Below are positions 41,609 through 50,997 of a stretch of DNA of 64,000 nt, in pieces. How positions within the stretch are numbered: the first letter of the stretch is position 1; every line of letters starts with the position of its first letter. The stretch is taken from assembly GCA_934463265.1 (NCBI GenBank), contig CAKSIU010000001.1, forward strand, positions 124,001 to 188,000, written 5' to 3'. Under the pieces are notes generated by a model. That model made no database searches. It was given only the letters and a program-made list of their open reading frames with translations, and was not told the DNA's origin. The position numbers and the translations under genes are program-made. This DNA is from an uncultured Eubacteriales bacterium (GTDB lineage Bacteria > Bacillota > Clostridia > Oscillospirales > Acutalibacteraceae).

Positions 41609-42340
41609 ATGAAAAGGTTAGTTATAAAAAAAATATTCTCAAATTGTTTAAGTGCAATGTTAATTTTTAGCGGAGTCGGTGTTGGAGCTTCGGCGTTTTC
41701 GAGTGAAACTCATCAATACACAACTCTAAGGGGACTTAATATTTTAGACGAGGTGCAGGGAGAAGAATACTCAAAATTTTACACTCAAAAAGACAGAGAC
41801 CAAATTTTTGCATACTGTACAAAGCCCGATGAAGACGAAATAGAGGGTGCATATAAATATCATTTTTATAATCCCGCAACAGAGAAAAATTTTATGGGTG
41901 AAGACGATTCAGCCTTAACAAGATGCAAAAATCACTACAATAAAGCAGTGTATTATTATAAAGCGGGAAACCGAAAAGCTGCTTTTGAAGAGTTAGGCCG
42001 TTCACTGCATTTCTTAGAAGACCTCAATACGCCGGTGCATACAAATAATCAGGACTTATTTGATACAGCTCTTAATTTTACGTTTCATGTAAGTTTTGAG
42101 GACAAATGTGTAGATGTCCAGAATAGAGTAATCTCGTGGCTGCTAAAAAGAGAGTTTAAATATTATGAACTTAACTCGGTTGAAAACATTGCAAAATCAT
42201 GTGCGTATTTGGCTAATGACAACTTTTATGCGCTGTATGAAAAATTATTATCTAAAGAAATAGTTGCAGAAAATTCAATAAAAAATGCGCAAAAAGCTGT
42301 GGCAGGAATGCTTTATAAATTTTATTTGGACGTGAATTAA
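41609..42340 (+). CDS. Secreted zinc-dependent phospholipase C-like protein
   Basis: A 243-residue protein with a signal peptide (residues 1-30, ending ASAFS) and an alpha-helical domain of the zinc phospholipase C/alpha-toxin N-terminal type. Metal-ligand motifs are visible: an early His in SSETHQY, YHFYNP near residue 84, and LGRSLHFLEDLNTPVHTNN (about 129-147, the H-x-x-x-D-x-x-x-P-x-H core). A second His and Glu follow (FHVSFED). No C-terminal C2-like domain is present. It may act on phospholipids or only share the fold. The start follows GAAAGGATG. Confidence 0.78.
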   Translation: MKRLVIKKIFSNCLSAMLIFSGVGVGASAFSSETHQYTTLRGLNILDEVQGEEYSKFYTQKDRDQIFAYCTKPDEDEIEGAYKYHFYNPATEKNFMGEDDSALTRCKNHYNKAVYYYKAGNRKAAFEELGRSLHFLEDLNTPVHTNNQDLFDTALNFTFHVSFEDKCVDVQNRVISWLLKREFKYYELNSVENIAKSCAYLANDNFYALYEKLLSKEIVAENSIKNAQKAVAGMLYKFYLDVN

Positions 42341-42373
42341 TGAGCGAGACCTGAAGAAAGAGAGGAAATTCTT

Positions 42374-43381
42374 ATGAGGAAGTTAATATCTTATTTTATG
42401 ACGCTTTCATTGTTATTTACCGGTATTAGTTTTTGTCCAAACACTGCATTCGCAAACGATTCTAGTTCCGGTTGGGAGATAAAGCATAAAAAATATGTAG
42501 TTACAAATTCAGGGGTGGATTGTGTATCTGATATATGTGTTAGTGAAGCGGTGCCTGGTGGACTGAATTCAAACGGCAAAGAATTATATCGAAAAAAGGT
42601 TGAGATAAAAAATGATTTTTTCTTGACCAATAATGATGATTACATATCTGGAAATTTGTTATGTTTTTACTTTGTTTATAACAATGATGGGGTTTTTCTT
42701 GAAGACAAAGGTATTATGCAAGACAAAACATACAATTTTAATAAACATTGGAAAACAACATCAAGTGAAGAAGTTTATACATCTCCTGAACAGTGCATAG
42801 TATCGCAAAGAGTTGGCATATATAATAGAGATACGTCATTGCAGAACTTGGAAAACACAGATGAATTTCATATAGATATTATTTGTACAAATGATGGGGA
42901 ATTATCTTTTTACATTAAAGACAAAAAAATTTCTTTGAATGAAAGTAAAAAAGTTTCTGAAACTACTGTAAAAACGGAAAAATTAAAGAAAAAATTGGTA
43001 AGAGAAGTATCAGAGTGGGACAAAGAATATATTAAGGACGACGAAAGCAAAACTAATGATAAATATAGATACATTACAAGAGAAATTTATTTGGCTTATA
43101 AGGACGATGAAGGGAATTTATTAGCAGATTCAACCATACAAGCGAATTTCAGATATAATATAGAAACACATGAAGTACAGTGCTTGAGTACGTCGAATGA
43201 GGAACAAAATGGTAAAATAGACGTAAGTATGAGAACCGGTAACGAAACTAGAACATATGGTGGAGCATACGGAGTGATAAAATTGAAAGATGTGCCAAGC
43301 ACAATTAGCAAAACTTTTGAAGAAGCTATCATAGTAAAATGTGATTCTAGAGGAAAGATTGTGACGCAGTTTGTGAACTGA
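42374..43381 (+). CDS. Secreted protein of unknown function
   Basis: I do not recognise this 335-residue protein. A signal peptide (residues 1-27, cleavage after AFA) is followed by a predicted beta-rich domain with alternating hydrophobic strands, a Lys/Glu helical segment (about 195-215) and a second beta-rich part ending near residue 330. No catalytic motif or anchoring signal is visible, so release is likely. The ATG follows AGAGAGGAAA, 33 bases after the phospholipase-like gene, so both are probably co-expressed and exported. Confidence 0.75.
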   Translation: MRKLISYFMTLSLLFTGISFCPNTAFANDSSSGWEIKHKKYVVTNSGVDCVSDICVSEAVPGGLNSNGKELYRKKVEIKNDFFLTNNDDYISGNLLCFYFVYNNDGVFLEDKGIMQDKTYNFNKHWKTTSSEEVYTSPEQCIVSQRVGIYNRDTSLQNLENTDEFHIDIICTNDGELSFYIKDKKISLNESKKVSETTVKTEKLKKKLVREVSEWDKEYIKDDESKTNDKYRYITREIYLAYKDDEGNLLADSTIQANFRYNIETHEVQCLSTSNEEQNGKIDVSMRTGNETRTYGGAYGVIKLKDVPSTISKTFEEAIIVKCDSRGKIVTQFVN

Positions 43382-43411
43382 GTAAATACTTCACTTTTTG
43401 AAAAAATATTA

Positions 43412-43440
43412 TTGATTTTAAAAGCAATAGGGTATATCAT
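43412..43440 (+). promoter_or_regulatory. Promoter for the zinc-ribbon membrane protein
   Basis: TTGATT (43412-43417), a 17-base spacer and TATCAT (43435-43440), about 60 bases ahead of the start codon at 43503. Confidence 0.5.
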
Positions 43441-43502
43441 ATTATATGTACTTGGGGAATAATGTAAAAAGGTATTGAATTTTGTAAACATGGAGGCAGA
43501 TT

Positions 43503-43940
43503 ATGCGCTGCAAAAATTGTAATGCTGAAAATACAAATAGCTCAAATTTTTGTTATAATTGTGGAAAGATGTTAGGCGCTAAAAAAAATAAATTTTCTTT
43601 AAAAAATTTTACTTATAAAAATATTGTTTTCTCAAAAAATAAATACAGAAATATATTTATTTTATTATCTATTTTAGTTTTGTGCAGTGCACTGTCTGTG
43701 CCTTTGTGCCAAGGCTTGCAGGAATCATTCAAAATAGCGATAGACCTTGTAAATATGAGCATGAATCAGGAAGTAGCTAAGTATGCACTAAAAAGCCAAA
43801 CGGAATTATATTTTAGAGATGTTTTTTTGAGAATTATATTAATATTATTATTTTGGACTTTGCTGATTTTTGACGTATTTATGCTGGTTTACAGTTATGC
43901 ACTAGAAAAACGAAGTAAGAAAAATAAAAATATATATTGA
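43503..43940 (+). CDS. Zinc-ribbon membrane protein
   Basis: A 145-residue protein with an N-terminal zinc ribbon (MRCKNCNAENTNSSNFC, C-x2-C then C-x2-C through residue 20), a basic linker and two membrane helices (about residues 55-73 and 110-132). Such zinc-ribbon plus membrane proteins are frequent in Firmicutes and have no settled function. The start follows GGAGGCAG. It is followed by a small helical protein 57 bases later, probably in the same unit. Confidence 0.78.
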   Translation: MRCKNCNAENTNSSNFCYNCGKMLGAKKNKFSLKNFTYKNIVFSKNKYRNIFILLSILVLCSALSVPLCQGLQESFKIAIDLVNMSMNQEVAKYALKSQTELYFRDVFLRIILILLFWTLLIFDVFMLVYSYALEKRSKKNKNIY

Positions 43941-43997
43941 GTTTTATTAGTTTTTGTTTTATTATATTTTTAAGCAGTAAGTTTTGGAGGGTTTAAC

Positions 43998-44405
43998 ATG
44001 GATTTTTTAAGAAATTTAGGCGAAACTTTTAACGGTGCAGTGGACTTTGTAATTGAAAAAAACAGAAAATTTAGCAAGGTTACTAAGCTCAAAAAACAGA
44101 TTAAAAAAGAGTCAAATGCGGTGGTAAAAGCATATATCACACTCGGAAAACATTATTATAACGAGTTGAGAGATGTTCCAAATTACGATATGCAAAAGCT
44201 TTGTAACTCTATAGATAATTCTAAAAAAGAAATAAAACGCTTAAAGGATAAGTTAGAAGAAGTGAAAAATGAAGTGGATTTATCGGAGTTTGAAGAATTT
44301 GTAGAAGATGAAAACCCAATAGAAGTCGAAGTTACTTTTGCAGAAAAAGATTCTGAAATTTTAAATGAAGATTCAGATGAAATTGTAGAAAATAAAGAAA
44401 ATTAA
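43998..44405 (+). CDS. Small helical cytoplasmic protein of unknown function
   Basis: A 135-residue protein: an N-terminal helix (FLRNLGETFNGAVDFV), a Lys-rich helix with a conserved-looking YITLGKHYYNEL motif (about residues 48-60), a coiled-coil stretch (about 75-95) and a very acidic tail (Glu/Asp-rich, 95-135). It resembles small Firmicute proteins in which such a helical region is fused to a zinc ribbon; here the zinc ribbon is in the gene before. That link is inference. Start site TTGGAGGG. Confidence 0.7.
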   Translation: MDFLRNLGETFNGAVDFVIEKNRKFSKVTKLKKQIKKESNAVVKAYITLGKHYYNELRDVPNYDMQKLCNSIDNSKKEIKRLKDKLEEVKNEVDLSEFEEFVEDENPIEVEVTFAEKDSEILNEDSDEIVENKEN

Positions 44406-44490
44406 ATAAACAAAAAAGAATTTTTTTGGTAGATAAACACGATTTATTTAAACTTATTTAGCTAAGAAATGCTTTTTAGTACAGAAATAA

Positions 44491-44533
44491 AAAGATAAAT
44501 GTAAAGCAATATGCGATACATTTATCTTTTTTT
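44491..44533. terminator. Bidirectional terminator
   Basis: AAAGATAAATGTA (44491-44503) pairs perfectly with TACATTTATCTTT (44517-44529) around a 13-base loop, with T residues after and A residues before. It lies between the small helical protein and the convergent symporter gene. Confidence 0.85.
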
Positions 44534-44558
44534 CGTAGTTGCTTTTATTCGATTTTAC

Positions 44559-45770
44559 TTAGAGAGTTATTTTTTCTTCTTTTATATTTTTACTAAAAAT
44601 TTTTCGATTTAAGGTATCCAAAATAACTGCAATAGAGCCGTCCCCGGAAACATTACAAGCGGTTCCGAAGCCATCTTGAGCAACGTGTAGCGCTATAATT
44701 AACGATAGCATCGAACTGTCAAATCCCAAAATTGATTGCAAAATACCCGACGCCGCCAAAATGGCTCCACAAGGAACTCCCGGCGCAGCAACCATCATTA
44801 CTCCTAAAATCATCATAAATGGCACCATAGAGGCAAAGTCTATCGGTTTTCCACTCACAAGCATTACAGCCACCGAGCATGCTGTGATAGAAATCACGCT
44901 ACCGGAAAGGTGTATAGTGGAACACAATGGCAAAACAAAATCTGCAATATTAGACGATACTCCATTTTTTTTAGAGCAGTCGATAGTTATTGGAATAACG
45001 GCAACGGAAGACTGAGTTGCGATTGCAGAAAGATATGCTGGAATAATATTTTTCAGAAGTTTGAACGGATTTTTTTGAGCAATAATACCCGCAATAAAAT
45101 ACTGAACGAATAAGGTAATTATATGAAGTGCAACTATTACAATAAAAACTTTTGAAAAAACTAAAAGAATTTTAAAAACTTGTCCCGAAGCGGTCATTTT
45201 TGCAAAAATTCCCAAAACATACACCGGTAAAATCGGGACAATCAATTTCTGAACCATAAGATTGATAATTTCATGGAATTCGTTAAATATTTCTTTTATG
45301 TAAATACCTTTTATCGATGAAATCCCTATACCCAAAATAAAGGCCAAAATCAACGCTGGAACAACATCCATAATAGGTGGAACATTTATTTGAGAAAGCT
45401 GAGAAAATACCGATCCGGTTGGCATAGATATGGACTCAAAAATGTTATTCGGAATATCAGTTAAAAAATTAGGAAATAAATTTGTAGAAGTAAAATATGA
45501 AAAGAATGCCGCACAAATCATGAATACATAAGATATACAAGTAGCAATTCCCAACATTTTTCCCGAGGATTCAAGCGAACTTATGCCTTTTGTAACAAAT
45601 GCTATTATTATTAAAGGAATCGAAAAATTAAGTAGCTTACTTATGATTATATTGACCGCAATAAAAAATTCAGTGATTTCATAAGGTAAAAACGTCCCGA
45701 TTAAAAATCCAAGTGAAATTGCCACTGCTATTTTTAGAAGCAATTTATACTTTTTTAGAAACACTTTCAT
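44559..45770 (-). CDS. Dicarboxylate/amino acid:cation symporter (DAACS family)
   Basis: A 403-residue membrane protein of the glutamate transporter fold with eight main helices and two re-entrant loops. Conserved parts are the Ser-rich loop near TQSSVAVIPITIDCSKKNG, the LPLCSTIHLSG motif and GVPCGAILAASGIL. These match the GltP/SstT/DctA group that takes up dicarboxylates, glutamate or serine/threonine with Na+ or H+. Substrate is not resolved. It lies 85 bases downstream of the rhamnose-cluster glycosyltransferase and may be separately transcribed. Confidence 0.88.
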   Translation of the reverse strand: MKVFLKKYKLLLKIAVAISLGFLIGTFLPYEITEFFIAVNIIISKLLNFSIPLIIIAFVTKGISSLESSGKMLGIATCISYVFMICAAFFSYFTSTNLFPNFLTDIPNNIFESISMPTGSVFSQLSQINVPPIMDVVPALILAFILGIGISSIKGIYIKEIFNEFHEIINLMVQKLIVPILPVYVLGIFAKMTASGQVFKILLVFSKVFIVIVALHIITLFVQYFIAGIIAQKNPFKLLKNIIPAYLSAIATQSSVAVIPITIDCSKKNGVSSNIADFVLPLCSTIHLSGSVISITACSVAVMLVSGKPIDFASMVPFMMILGVMMVAAPGVPCGAILAASGILQSILGFDSSMLSLIIALHVAQDGFGTACNVSGDGSIAVILDTLNRKIFSKNIKEEKITL

Positions 45771-45855
45771 TTAAGTTAATCCCTTCTATAAAAATTTAAG
45801 CACTGCTAATAATTATGCAACTTAAAGAAAAAGATGTCATATTAATCTCCGACTG

Positions 45856-46551
45856 CTATTTACTTAATAAGGCCGAAATTAAATTTGCTCTAAACTTAAC
45901 CATATAAGAAATCCTTGAGTGATGAAGGCTACTTACATTGCCAGAATGCCGTCTATACTTAATCAACGGTGTATTTAAAAACGCTACAGAACCTTTTTTC
46001 TCAGCTATTAAGCCCATCCATTGATCGTGCATAGGAATATTTTCTGGAAACGGCAGAACTTTCGTTAAAAAATCACGTTTGACTGCCATACAGCAACCTA
46101 TATAAGAATTTTTTATAACATTGTGCAAAAAACCTCGGCGACAGCGTCTCCATTTAAAAAACGACGGATGTATCACTTTATTTTTTTCATCGATAACTAT
46201 GCAATCATGCAAAATTAAATCTGCATGATTGCTTTTAAAAGTTTTAATAACATTATGAATTTTAGCATCAAGCCAAATGTCATCTTGGTCACTTAAAAAT
46301 ATATAGTCGTTTTTGCAATTCCGCAGAGCATTTTCAAAATTTTTGACCACACCAAGCGACGGCCCCGAAAAAATTTTAATTCGACTGTCGCGAACTGCAA
46401 GGTCAGAAATGATGCGGTAGGTACCATCAGTGCTTTTGTCGTAAGAAATTACCAATTCATCATTACAGTTAAGTTGTTTTAAAATAGATAAAATTTGTTC
46501 TTCAATATATTTTTCACCATTATAAACGGCCATAGCAACAGAAATTCCCAT
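45856..46551 (-). CDS. Glycosyltransferase family 2
   Basis: A 231-residue GT-A enzyme: the SVAMAVYNGEKYIEEQ start, the metal-binding FLSDQDDIW segment at about residue 90, and a C-terminal HSGNVSS motif. It is similar to the larger GT2 at 47134 and lies three bases after rfbC, at the end of the rhamnose operon. It probably transfers a sugar, perhaps rhamnose, to a surface glycan; the acceptor is unknown. Confidence 0.88.
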   Translation of the reverse strand: MGISVAMAVYNGEKYIEEQILSILKQLNCNDELVISYDKSTDGTYRIISDLAVRDSRIKIFSGPSLGVVKNFENALRNCKNDYIFLSDQDDIWLDAKIHNVIKTFKSNHADLILHDCIVIDEKNKVIHPSFFKWRRCRRGFLHNVIKNSYIGCCMAVKRDFLTKVLPFPENIPMHDQWMGLIAEKKGSVAFLNTPLIKYRRHSGNVSSLHHSRISYMVKFRANLISALLSK

Positions 46552-46554
46552 ATT

Positions 46555-47118
46555 TTAAACACCTTTGGATTTTAAAAATTCTTGAAATGACGGCAGAACA
46601 CTGTCTTTTTTCGAAAGAAGAATATTCATATCATCAAAAATTGGCCATTTTATGTTAATATCCGGGTCATTATATATTATTCCACCTTCGTTTTCCGGGT
46701 CGTAAAAATCAGTACATTTGTAAACAAACTCAGCTTCATCAGAAATCACCAAAAAGCCATGTGCAAATCCAGCCGGAATATATAATTGACGCTTATTTTC
46801 GGCACTCAAGGTTGCTCCGACCCACTTACCGAAAGTTTTACTGTTTTTTCGTAAGTCAACACCGACGTCGAAAACTTCACCTTTTATAACCCTTACGAGC
46901 TTGCCTTGAGGTCTTTTTGTTTGAAAATGCAGACCTCTAAGCACACCTTTTTTGGACTTCGACTGATTATCCTGAACGAAATTTACATCGATACCCGCAG
47001 CTTTAAATTCATCGTAATGATACGTTTCTAAAAAATATCCGCGGTCGTCACCAAAAACGGTAGGCTCGATAATAAACATTCCATCAATTTCCGTTTTTAT
47101 AAATTTAAATTTGCTCAT
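46555..47118 (-). CDS. rfbC: dTDP-4-dehydrorhamnose 3,5-epimerase
   Basis: A 187-residue cupin epimerase, the third step of dTDP-L-rhamnose synthesis. GDDRGYFLETYH, the catalytic His in GVLRGLHFQ, and the LYIPAGFAHGF strand are intact. In this operon rfbC is separated from rfbB by a glycosyltransferase gene. The start follows AAGGAGTCAG. Confidence 0.95.
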   Translation of the reverse strand: MSKFKFIKTEIDGMFIIEPTVFGDDRGYFLETYHYDEFKAAGIDVNFVQDNQSKSKKGVLRGLHFQTKRPQGKLVRVIKGEVFDVGVDLRKNSKTFGKWVGATLSAENKRQLYIPAGFAHGFLVISDEAEFVYKCTDFYDPENEGGIIYNDPDINIKWPIFDDMNILLSKKDSVLPSFQEFLKSKGV

Positions 47119-47133
47119 AAATTTACTGACTCC

Positions 47134-48114
47134 TTACTTTTTTAATACGCAAAAAATATCTGCTAACCGTCCTTTTAGAGTGACAAAACTTGTGTAGTTA
47201 TCAAAATCTTTATAGAGTTCAAAAATTTTGCGAAGTTTTTTTTCTGATAACGCATTTAAACGTTTTTCGGCAAACTTAACGCTATCGGTTAAAATTTTTA
47301 GTCCATCATCTTCTAACAGATAATGATAAACATCCATAGATTTAAGGTAATCCTGTATTTTTTCAGCTTTTTTTAGTCTTAAATCGTAAAATGCGAGCTT
47401 ATTTTTATCGGAATTACCGGCAAATTCAGACAGTCCAATAGTGTTGCTGGAATGAACGCGATAGTGTGTGAGGGGAGTGTTAAAAAAGTAAAGTCCGTCC
47501 AAAAATGCTGCGATTAGTGCAATTTCCCAGTCATGCACGCAGATACTTTTTGTTTTTTCAAGATAAATATCCTTGACTTCGCGCGTGAAAGCAAGCGTAC
47601 AACCCGGAGAAATATTATATTTGCATATGGTTGAAAGGTCTATTTTTACGGTTTCAAAAGGCTCAATGCGAAATTTAATCAAATTATTGTTAGAATGAAA
47701 CGTTTTTTGCCGTGCATGAACAACATTATCATTTTCATCGATAATATTAAATCCGGAATAAATCGCTTTTATGCGGTCATCGGACTCAAATCTATTAAGC
47801 ATTGAATCGACCTTAGTTTTGCACCAAACATCATCTTGGTCGCAGAGAAAAATAATATCTCCGGTAGTTTTTTCTATAGCACTTTTAAAATTTTTTAAAA
47901 AACCAATATTTTTTTCATTAATGTAGAGGTGCCAATTTAAAAGTTGATTTTTTTCGATAAAATCTCTGACAATATCTGCAGTTTTGTCTGTTGAAGCGTC
48001 GTCTACTATGATAACTTCGTCGATTGTTCTTCTTTGAAAAAGAAGTGAGTGAAGTTGTTTAGAAATGTATTTTTCGCCGTTAAATGTGGCAAGTGCAACA
48101 GATACTTTGCTCAT
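47134..48114 (-). CDS. Glycosyltransferase family 2 (rhamnosyltransferase-like)
   Basis: A 326-residue GT2. It begins SKVSVALATFNGEKYISKQL, has the FLCDQDDVW metal site at about residue 90 and a VHDWEIALIAAF motif, and ends with a helical extension (about 235-326) missing from the shorter GT2 at 45856. The YRVHSSNT pattern is shared with rhamnosyltransferases. It starts at 48114, one base after the rfbB stop, with CGGAGATAA inside rfbB; longer in-frame starts overlap rfbB and were rejected. Confidence 0.88.
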   Translation of the reverse strand: MSKVSVALATFNGEKYISKQLHSLLFQRRTIDEVIIVDDASTDKTADIVRDFIEKNQLLNWHLYINEKNIGFLKNFKSAIEKTTGDIIFLCDQDDVWCKTKVDSMLNRFESDDRIKAIYSGFNIIDENDNVVHARQKTFHSNNNLIKFRIEPFETVKIDLSTICKYNISPGCTLAFTREVKDIYLEKTKSICVHDWEIALIAAFLDGLYFFNTPLTHYRVHSSNTIGLSEFAGNSDKNKLAFYDLRLKKAEKIQDYLKSMDVYHYLLEDDGLKILTDSVKFAEKRLNALSEKKLRKIFELYKDFDNYTSFVTLKGRLADIFCVLKK

Positions 48115-48115
48115 A

Positions 48116-49174
48116 TTAATTATCTCCGTACATTTTTTTGTAATATTCTTTGTATTGGCCGTTAGTAACGTTTTCCATCCAGGACTTGTTTTTGAGATAC
48201 CATTCAATAGTCTTTTTTATGCCAACTTCAAAGCTGGTTTCCGGCATCCAACCTAAATCTTCACGAATTTTATCGGGCGCAATTCCATAGCGTTTGTCGT
48301 GGCCTTTCCGGTCTTTGACGTATTTAATCAGACTTTCGTTAACAGAACTATTCACGCTATCTTTAATGTACGCTAAAATCGTCTTGACTATGGTTATATT
48401 CGTGCGTTCATTATGTCCGCCAATGTTGTACACCTCGCCGAGTTTTCCACCGTTTATAACCATATCGATGGCTTTACAATGGTCTTCAACATAAAGCCAA
48501 TCACGTACATTCATTCCATCACCGTATACTGGCAAGTCTTTATGATTAATCGCATTATTTATCATTAGTGGAATTAATTTTTCCGGAAATTGATATGGTC
48601 CGTAGTTATTTGAGCAACGAGTTATATTAATCGGAAATTTGTATGTGTCAAAATACGCCATAACGACCAAATCAGCGCCGGCTTTGCTAGCGGAATAAGG
48701 GCTATGCGGACAAAGTGGGGTCGTTTCCATAAAATATCCGGTTTTGCCCAAAGAACCATAAACTTCGTCGGTAGAGACCTGCAAGAATTTGCAACCACAA
48801 GAATAAGTATCTTCGCCTGTTGTCCAAAATTTTTTTGCGACATTTAATAAATTCACTGTACCTTCGGCGTTTGTTTTTACAAAAATTTCGGGATTTGCGA
48901 TGCTCCTGTCGACATGACTTTCTGCGGCAAAATTTACAACATAATCGATTTTATTTTTTTCGAATATAGCTTCAATGGCGCTTTTATCGCAAATATCTGC
49001 GCGGACGAATTCATAATTTGGGTGGCTTTCAATATCTTTTAAATTTTCGAGATTTCCGGCATAAGTAAGTTTATCTACGTTTATAATTTTAATATTTTCG
49101 TATTTTTTTAGCATATAATGAATAAAATTTGAGCCGATAAAGCCCGCGCCACCGGTCACCAAGTAAGTTTTCAT
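48116..49174 (-). CDS. rfbB: dTDP-glucose 4,6-dehydratase
   Basis: A 352-residue short-chain dehydrogenase fold enzyme, the second step of dTDP-rhamnose synthesis. It has the NAD site TGGAGFIGSN, STDEVYG with the catalytic Asp-Glu pair and the YSASKAG (YxxxK) motif. The start at 49174 overlaps the rfbD stop (ATGA) and follows AAAGGAGAA located within rfbD. A longer in-frame start at 49228 would lie deep inside rfbD. Confidence 0.95.
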   Translation of the reverse strand: MKTYLVTGGAGFIGSNFIHYMLKKYENIKIINVDKLTYAGNLENLKDIESHPNYEFVRADICDKSAIEAIFEKNKIDYVVNFAAESHVDRSIANPEIFVKTNAEGTVNLLNVAKKFWTTGEDTYSCGCKFLQVSTDEVYGSLGKTGYFMETTPLCPHSPYSASKAGADLVVMAYFDTYKFPINITRCSNNYGPYQFPEKLIPLMINNAINHKDLPVYGDGMNVRDWLYVEDHCKAIDMVINGGKLGEVYNIGGHNERTNITIVKTILAYIKDSVNSSVNESLIKYVKDRKGHDKRYGIAPDKIREDLGWMPETSFEVGIKKTIEWYLKNKSWMENVTNGQYKEYYKKMYGDN

Positions 49175-50064
49175 AAGATATTCTCCTTTTTTAGCTTGTT
49201 TATATATATGAAAAGCGCGTCTTGCCACGGACGCATTTCATCGCCAACTGTGCACCGCAACATTAAATTATCGAGTGAAGAATATTGTGGACGCTTTGCT
49301 TCTCGAGGAAATTCATCTGTTGCACAAGGAACAATTTGACAATCAAGTTGGGCGCATTTAACGATTAAAAACGCAAATTCAAACCAAGAAGCTTCGCCAG
49401 CACCGGTACAGTGATATATTCCGTAATTATCGGTTAGTGCAATTTTTAAAATGTGATGCGCTAAATCATTTGCGTTGGTAGGATTTCCTATTTGGTCATT
49501 GACTACCTTGATTTGACTTTTTTCTTTGGCCAAATTTAATATCGTTTTGACGAAATTTTTGCCGACGTATCCATAAAGCCAAGCTGTTCGAATTATAAAA
49601 TATTTATCGGTTTGCTCGCGAACATATTGCTCGCCAAGCAGTTTCGACTTTCCGTAAATGCTGTCTGGCGCACAAATATCCCACTCGCGATATGGACTTT
49701 TGCCATTTCCGGAAAAGACATAATCTGTAGAAATGTGAACAAGTTTAGCATTAATTTTTTTACAAGCTCTCGCTAAATTTAATGGTCCGAGTGCATTTAT
49801 TTTCATTGCAAGCTCAAAATTTGTTTCGCACCCGTCAACATTTGTCATGGCAGCACAGTTTACCACGATATCTGGGCGATTTTTTTTAAAAAAAGAATTT
49901 ACATTTTCCGCATTTGTGATGTCCAGCATGTCAACGTCCGCTGTTATAACTTCACAAGCATTATATTTTTGATCGATTGCACCGATTTCACTGGCTTCAT
50001 TTTTTAAAATAGAAGCCAATTCATTTCCGAGCTGGCCTTTTGCTCCAGTTATAAGTACTTTCAA
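49171..50064 (-). CDS. rfbD: dTDP-4-dehydrorhamnose reductase
   Basis: A 297-residue SDR enzyme for the last step of dTDP-L-rhamnose synthesis. It shows the ITGAKGQLGNEL nucleotide site, HISTDYVFSG and the YGKSKLLGE (YxxxK) motif. It is translationally coupled to rfbB. The start follows TGGAGGAA, 57 bases after the rfbA stop. Confidence 0.95.
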   Translation of the reverse strand: MKVLITGAKGQLGNELASILKNEASEIGAIDQKYNACEVITADVDMLDITNAENVNSFFKKNRPDIVVNCAAMTNVDGCETNFELAMKINALGPLNLARACKKINAKLVHISTDYVFSGNGKSPYREWDICAPDSIYGKSKLLGEQYVREQTDKYFIIRTAWLYGYVGKNFVKTILNLAKEKSQIKVVNDQIGNPTNANDLAHHILKIALTDNYGIYHCTGAGEASWFEFAFLIVKCAQLDCQIVPCATDEFPREAKRPQYSSLDNLMLRCTVGDEMRPWQDALFIYINKLKKENIL

Positions 50065-50121
50065 AAAAATTCCTCCAGTTATGTTGACAATTAAAAAATA
50101 AAATATTAGAAGTTAATCCTG

Positions 50122-50997
50122 TTAAATAATGGTTTCAGCAGCTACTTTATAAAGGTATTGTCCATATTCCGTCTTTTTTAAACGTTCAGCTAACTCGATT
50201 AAATTTTCTTTGTTTATAAAGCCATTTCTGTAGGCAATTTCTTCCACACAGGCTATGTATAAACCTTGTCGAGTTTGCACTGCTTCCACAAAATTGGCCG
50301 CAGCCAGCATTGCGCGATGCGTTCCACTGTCCAACCACGCCATTCCTCTGCCAAAAAGTTCAACTTTCAATTTTTTTTGCTTCAAGTATTCATTATTTAT
50401 AGAAGTAATTTCAAGTTCGCCTCTGGCTGATGGCTTAACGTTTTTGGCAATTTCCACTACATTTTTATCATAAAAATATAGCCCTGGAATAGCATAATTA
50501 GACTTAGGGCTTTTGGGTTTTTCCTCGATAGATAGAACATTTCCTTTATTATCAAATTCAACCACACCGAAGTCGCTCGGATTACTTACGTGATACCCAA
50601 AAATTGTGGCACCGTCCTTACGAGAAGTAACATTTTTTAAACGTTCACTAAAGCTGTATCCATAGAAAATATTGTCGCCGAGAATAAGACAAACATTATC
50701 ATTTCCAATAAAGTTTTCTCCCAAAATGAAAGCTTCCGCTAGCCCACGTGGCTCTTTTTGCAAGGCATACTCAAAATGTACACCAAGTTGAGAACCATCA
50801 CCTAAAAGTTCTTTATATAGCGGCAAATCGCGCTCTGTTGAAATTATAAGGATTTCGCGAATTTGTGACAAAAGCAATGTAGACAGTGGATAATAAATCA
50901 TGGGCTTGTCGTACACCGTTAGTAATTGCTTCGAAACTGCCAAAGTTGATGGATAAAGTCGAGTTCCAGCCCCGCCGGCCAAAATAATTCCTTTCAT
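50122..50997 (-). CDS. rfbA: Glucose-1-phosphate thymidylyltransferase
   Basis: A 291-residue nucleotidyltransferase making dTDP-glucose, the first step of the rhamnose pathway. GGAGTRLYPSTLAVSKQL, the LILGDNIFYG metal site, the EKPKSPKSNYA loop and the AWLDSGTH motif are all present. The start overlaps the stop of the upstream glycosyltransferase (ATGA). Confidence 0.96.
   Translation of the reverse strand: MKGIILAGGAGTRLYPSTLAVSKQLLTVYDKPMIYYPLSTLLLSQIREILIISTERDLPLYKELLGDGSQLGVHFEYALQKEPRGLAEAFILGENFIGNDNVCLILGDNIFYGYSFSERLKNVTSRKDGATIFGYHVSNPSDFGVVEFDNKGNVLSIEEKPKSPKSNYAIPGLYFYDKNVVEIAKNVKPSARGELEITSINNEYLKQKKLKVELFGRGMAWLDSGTHRAMLAAANFVEAVQTRQGLYIACVEEIAYRNGFINKENLIELAERLKKTEYGQYLYKVAAETII

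Noticed and set aside
10051..44405. Defence island or toxin-antitoxin system in the accessory genes
   Set aside because: None of the unknown products shows nuclease, TIR, NTPase, reverse transcriptase or toxin-antitoxin signatures; most are secreted or membrane proteins.
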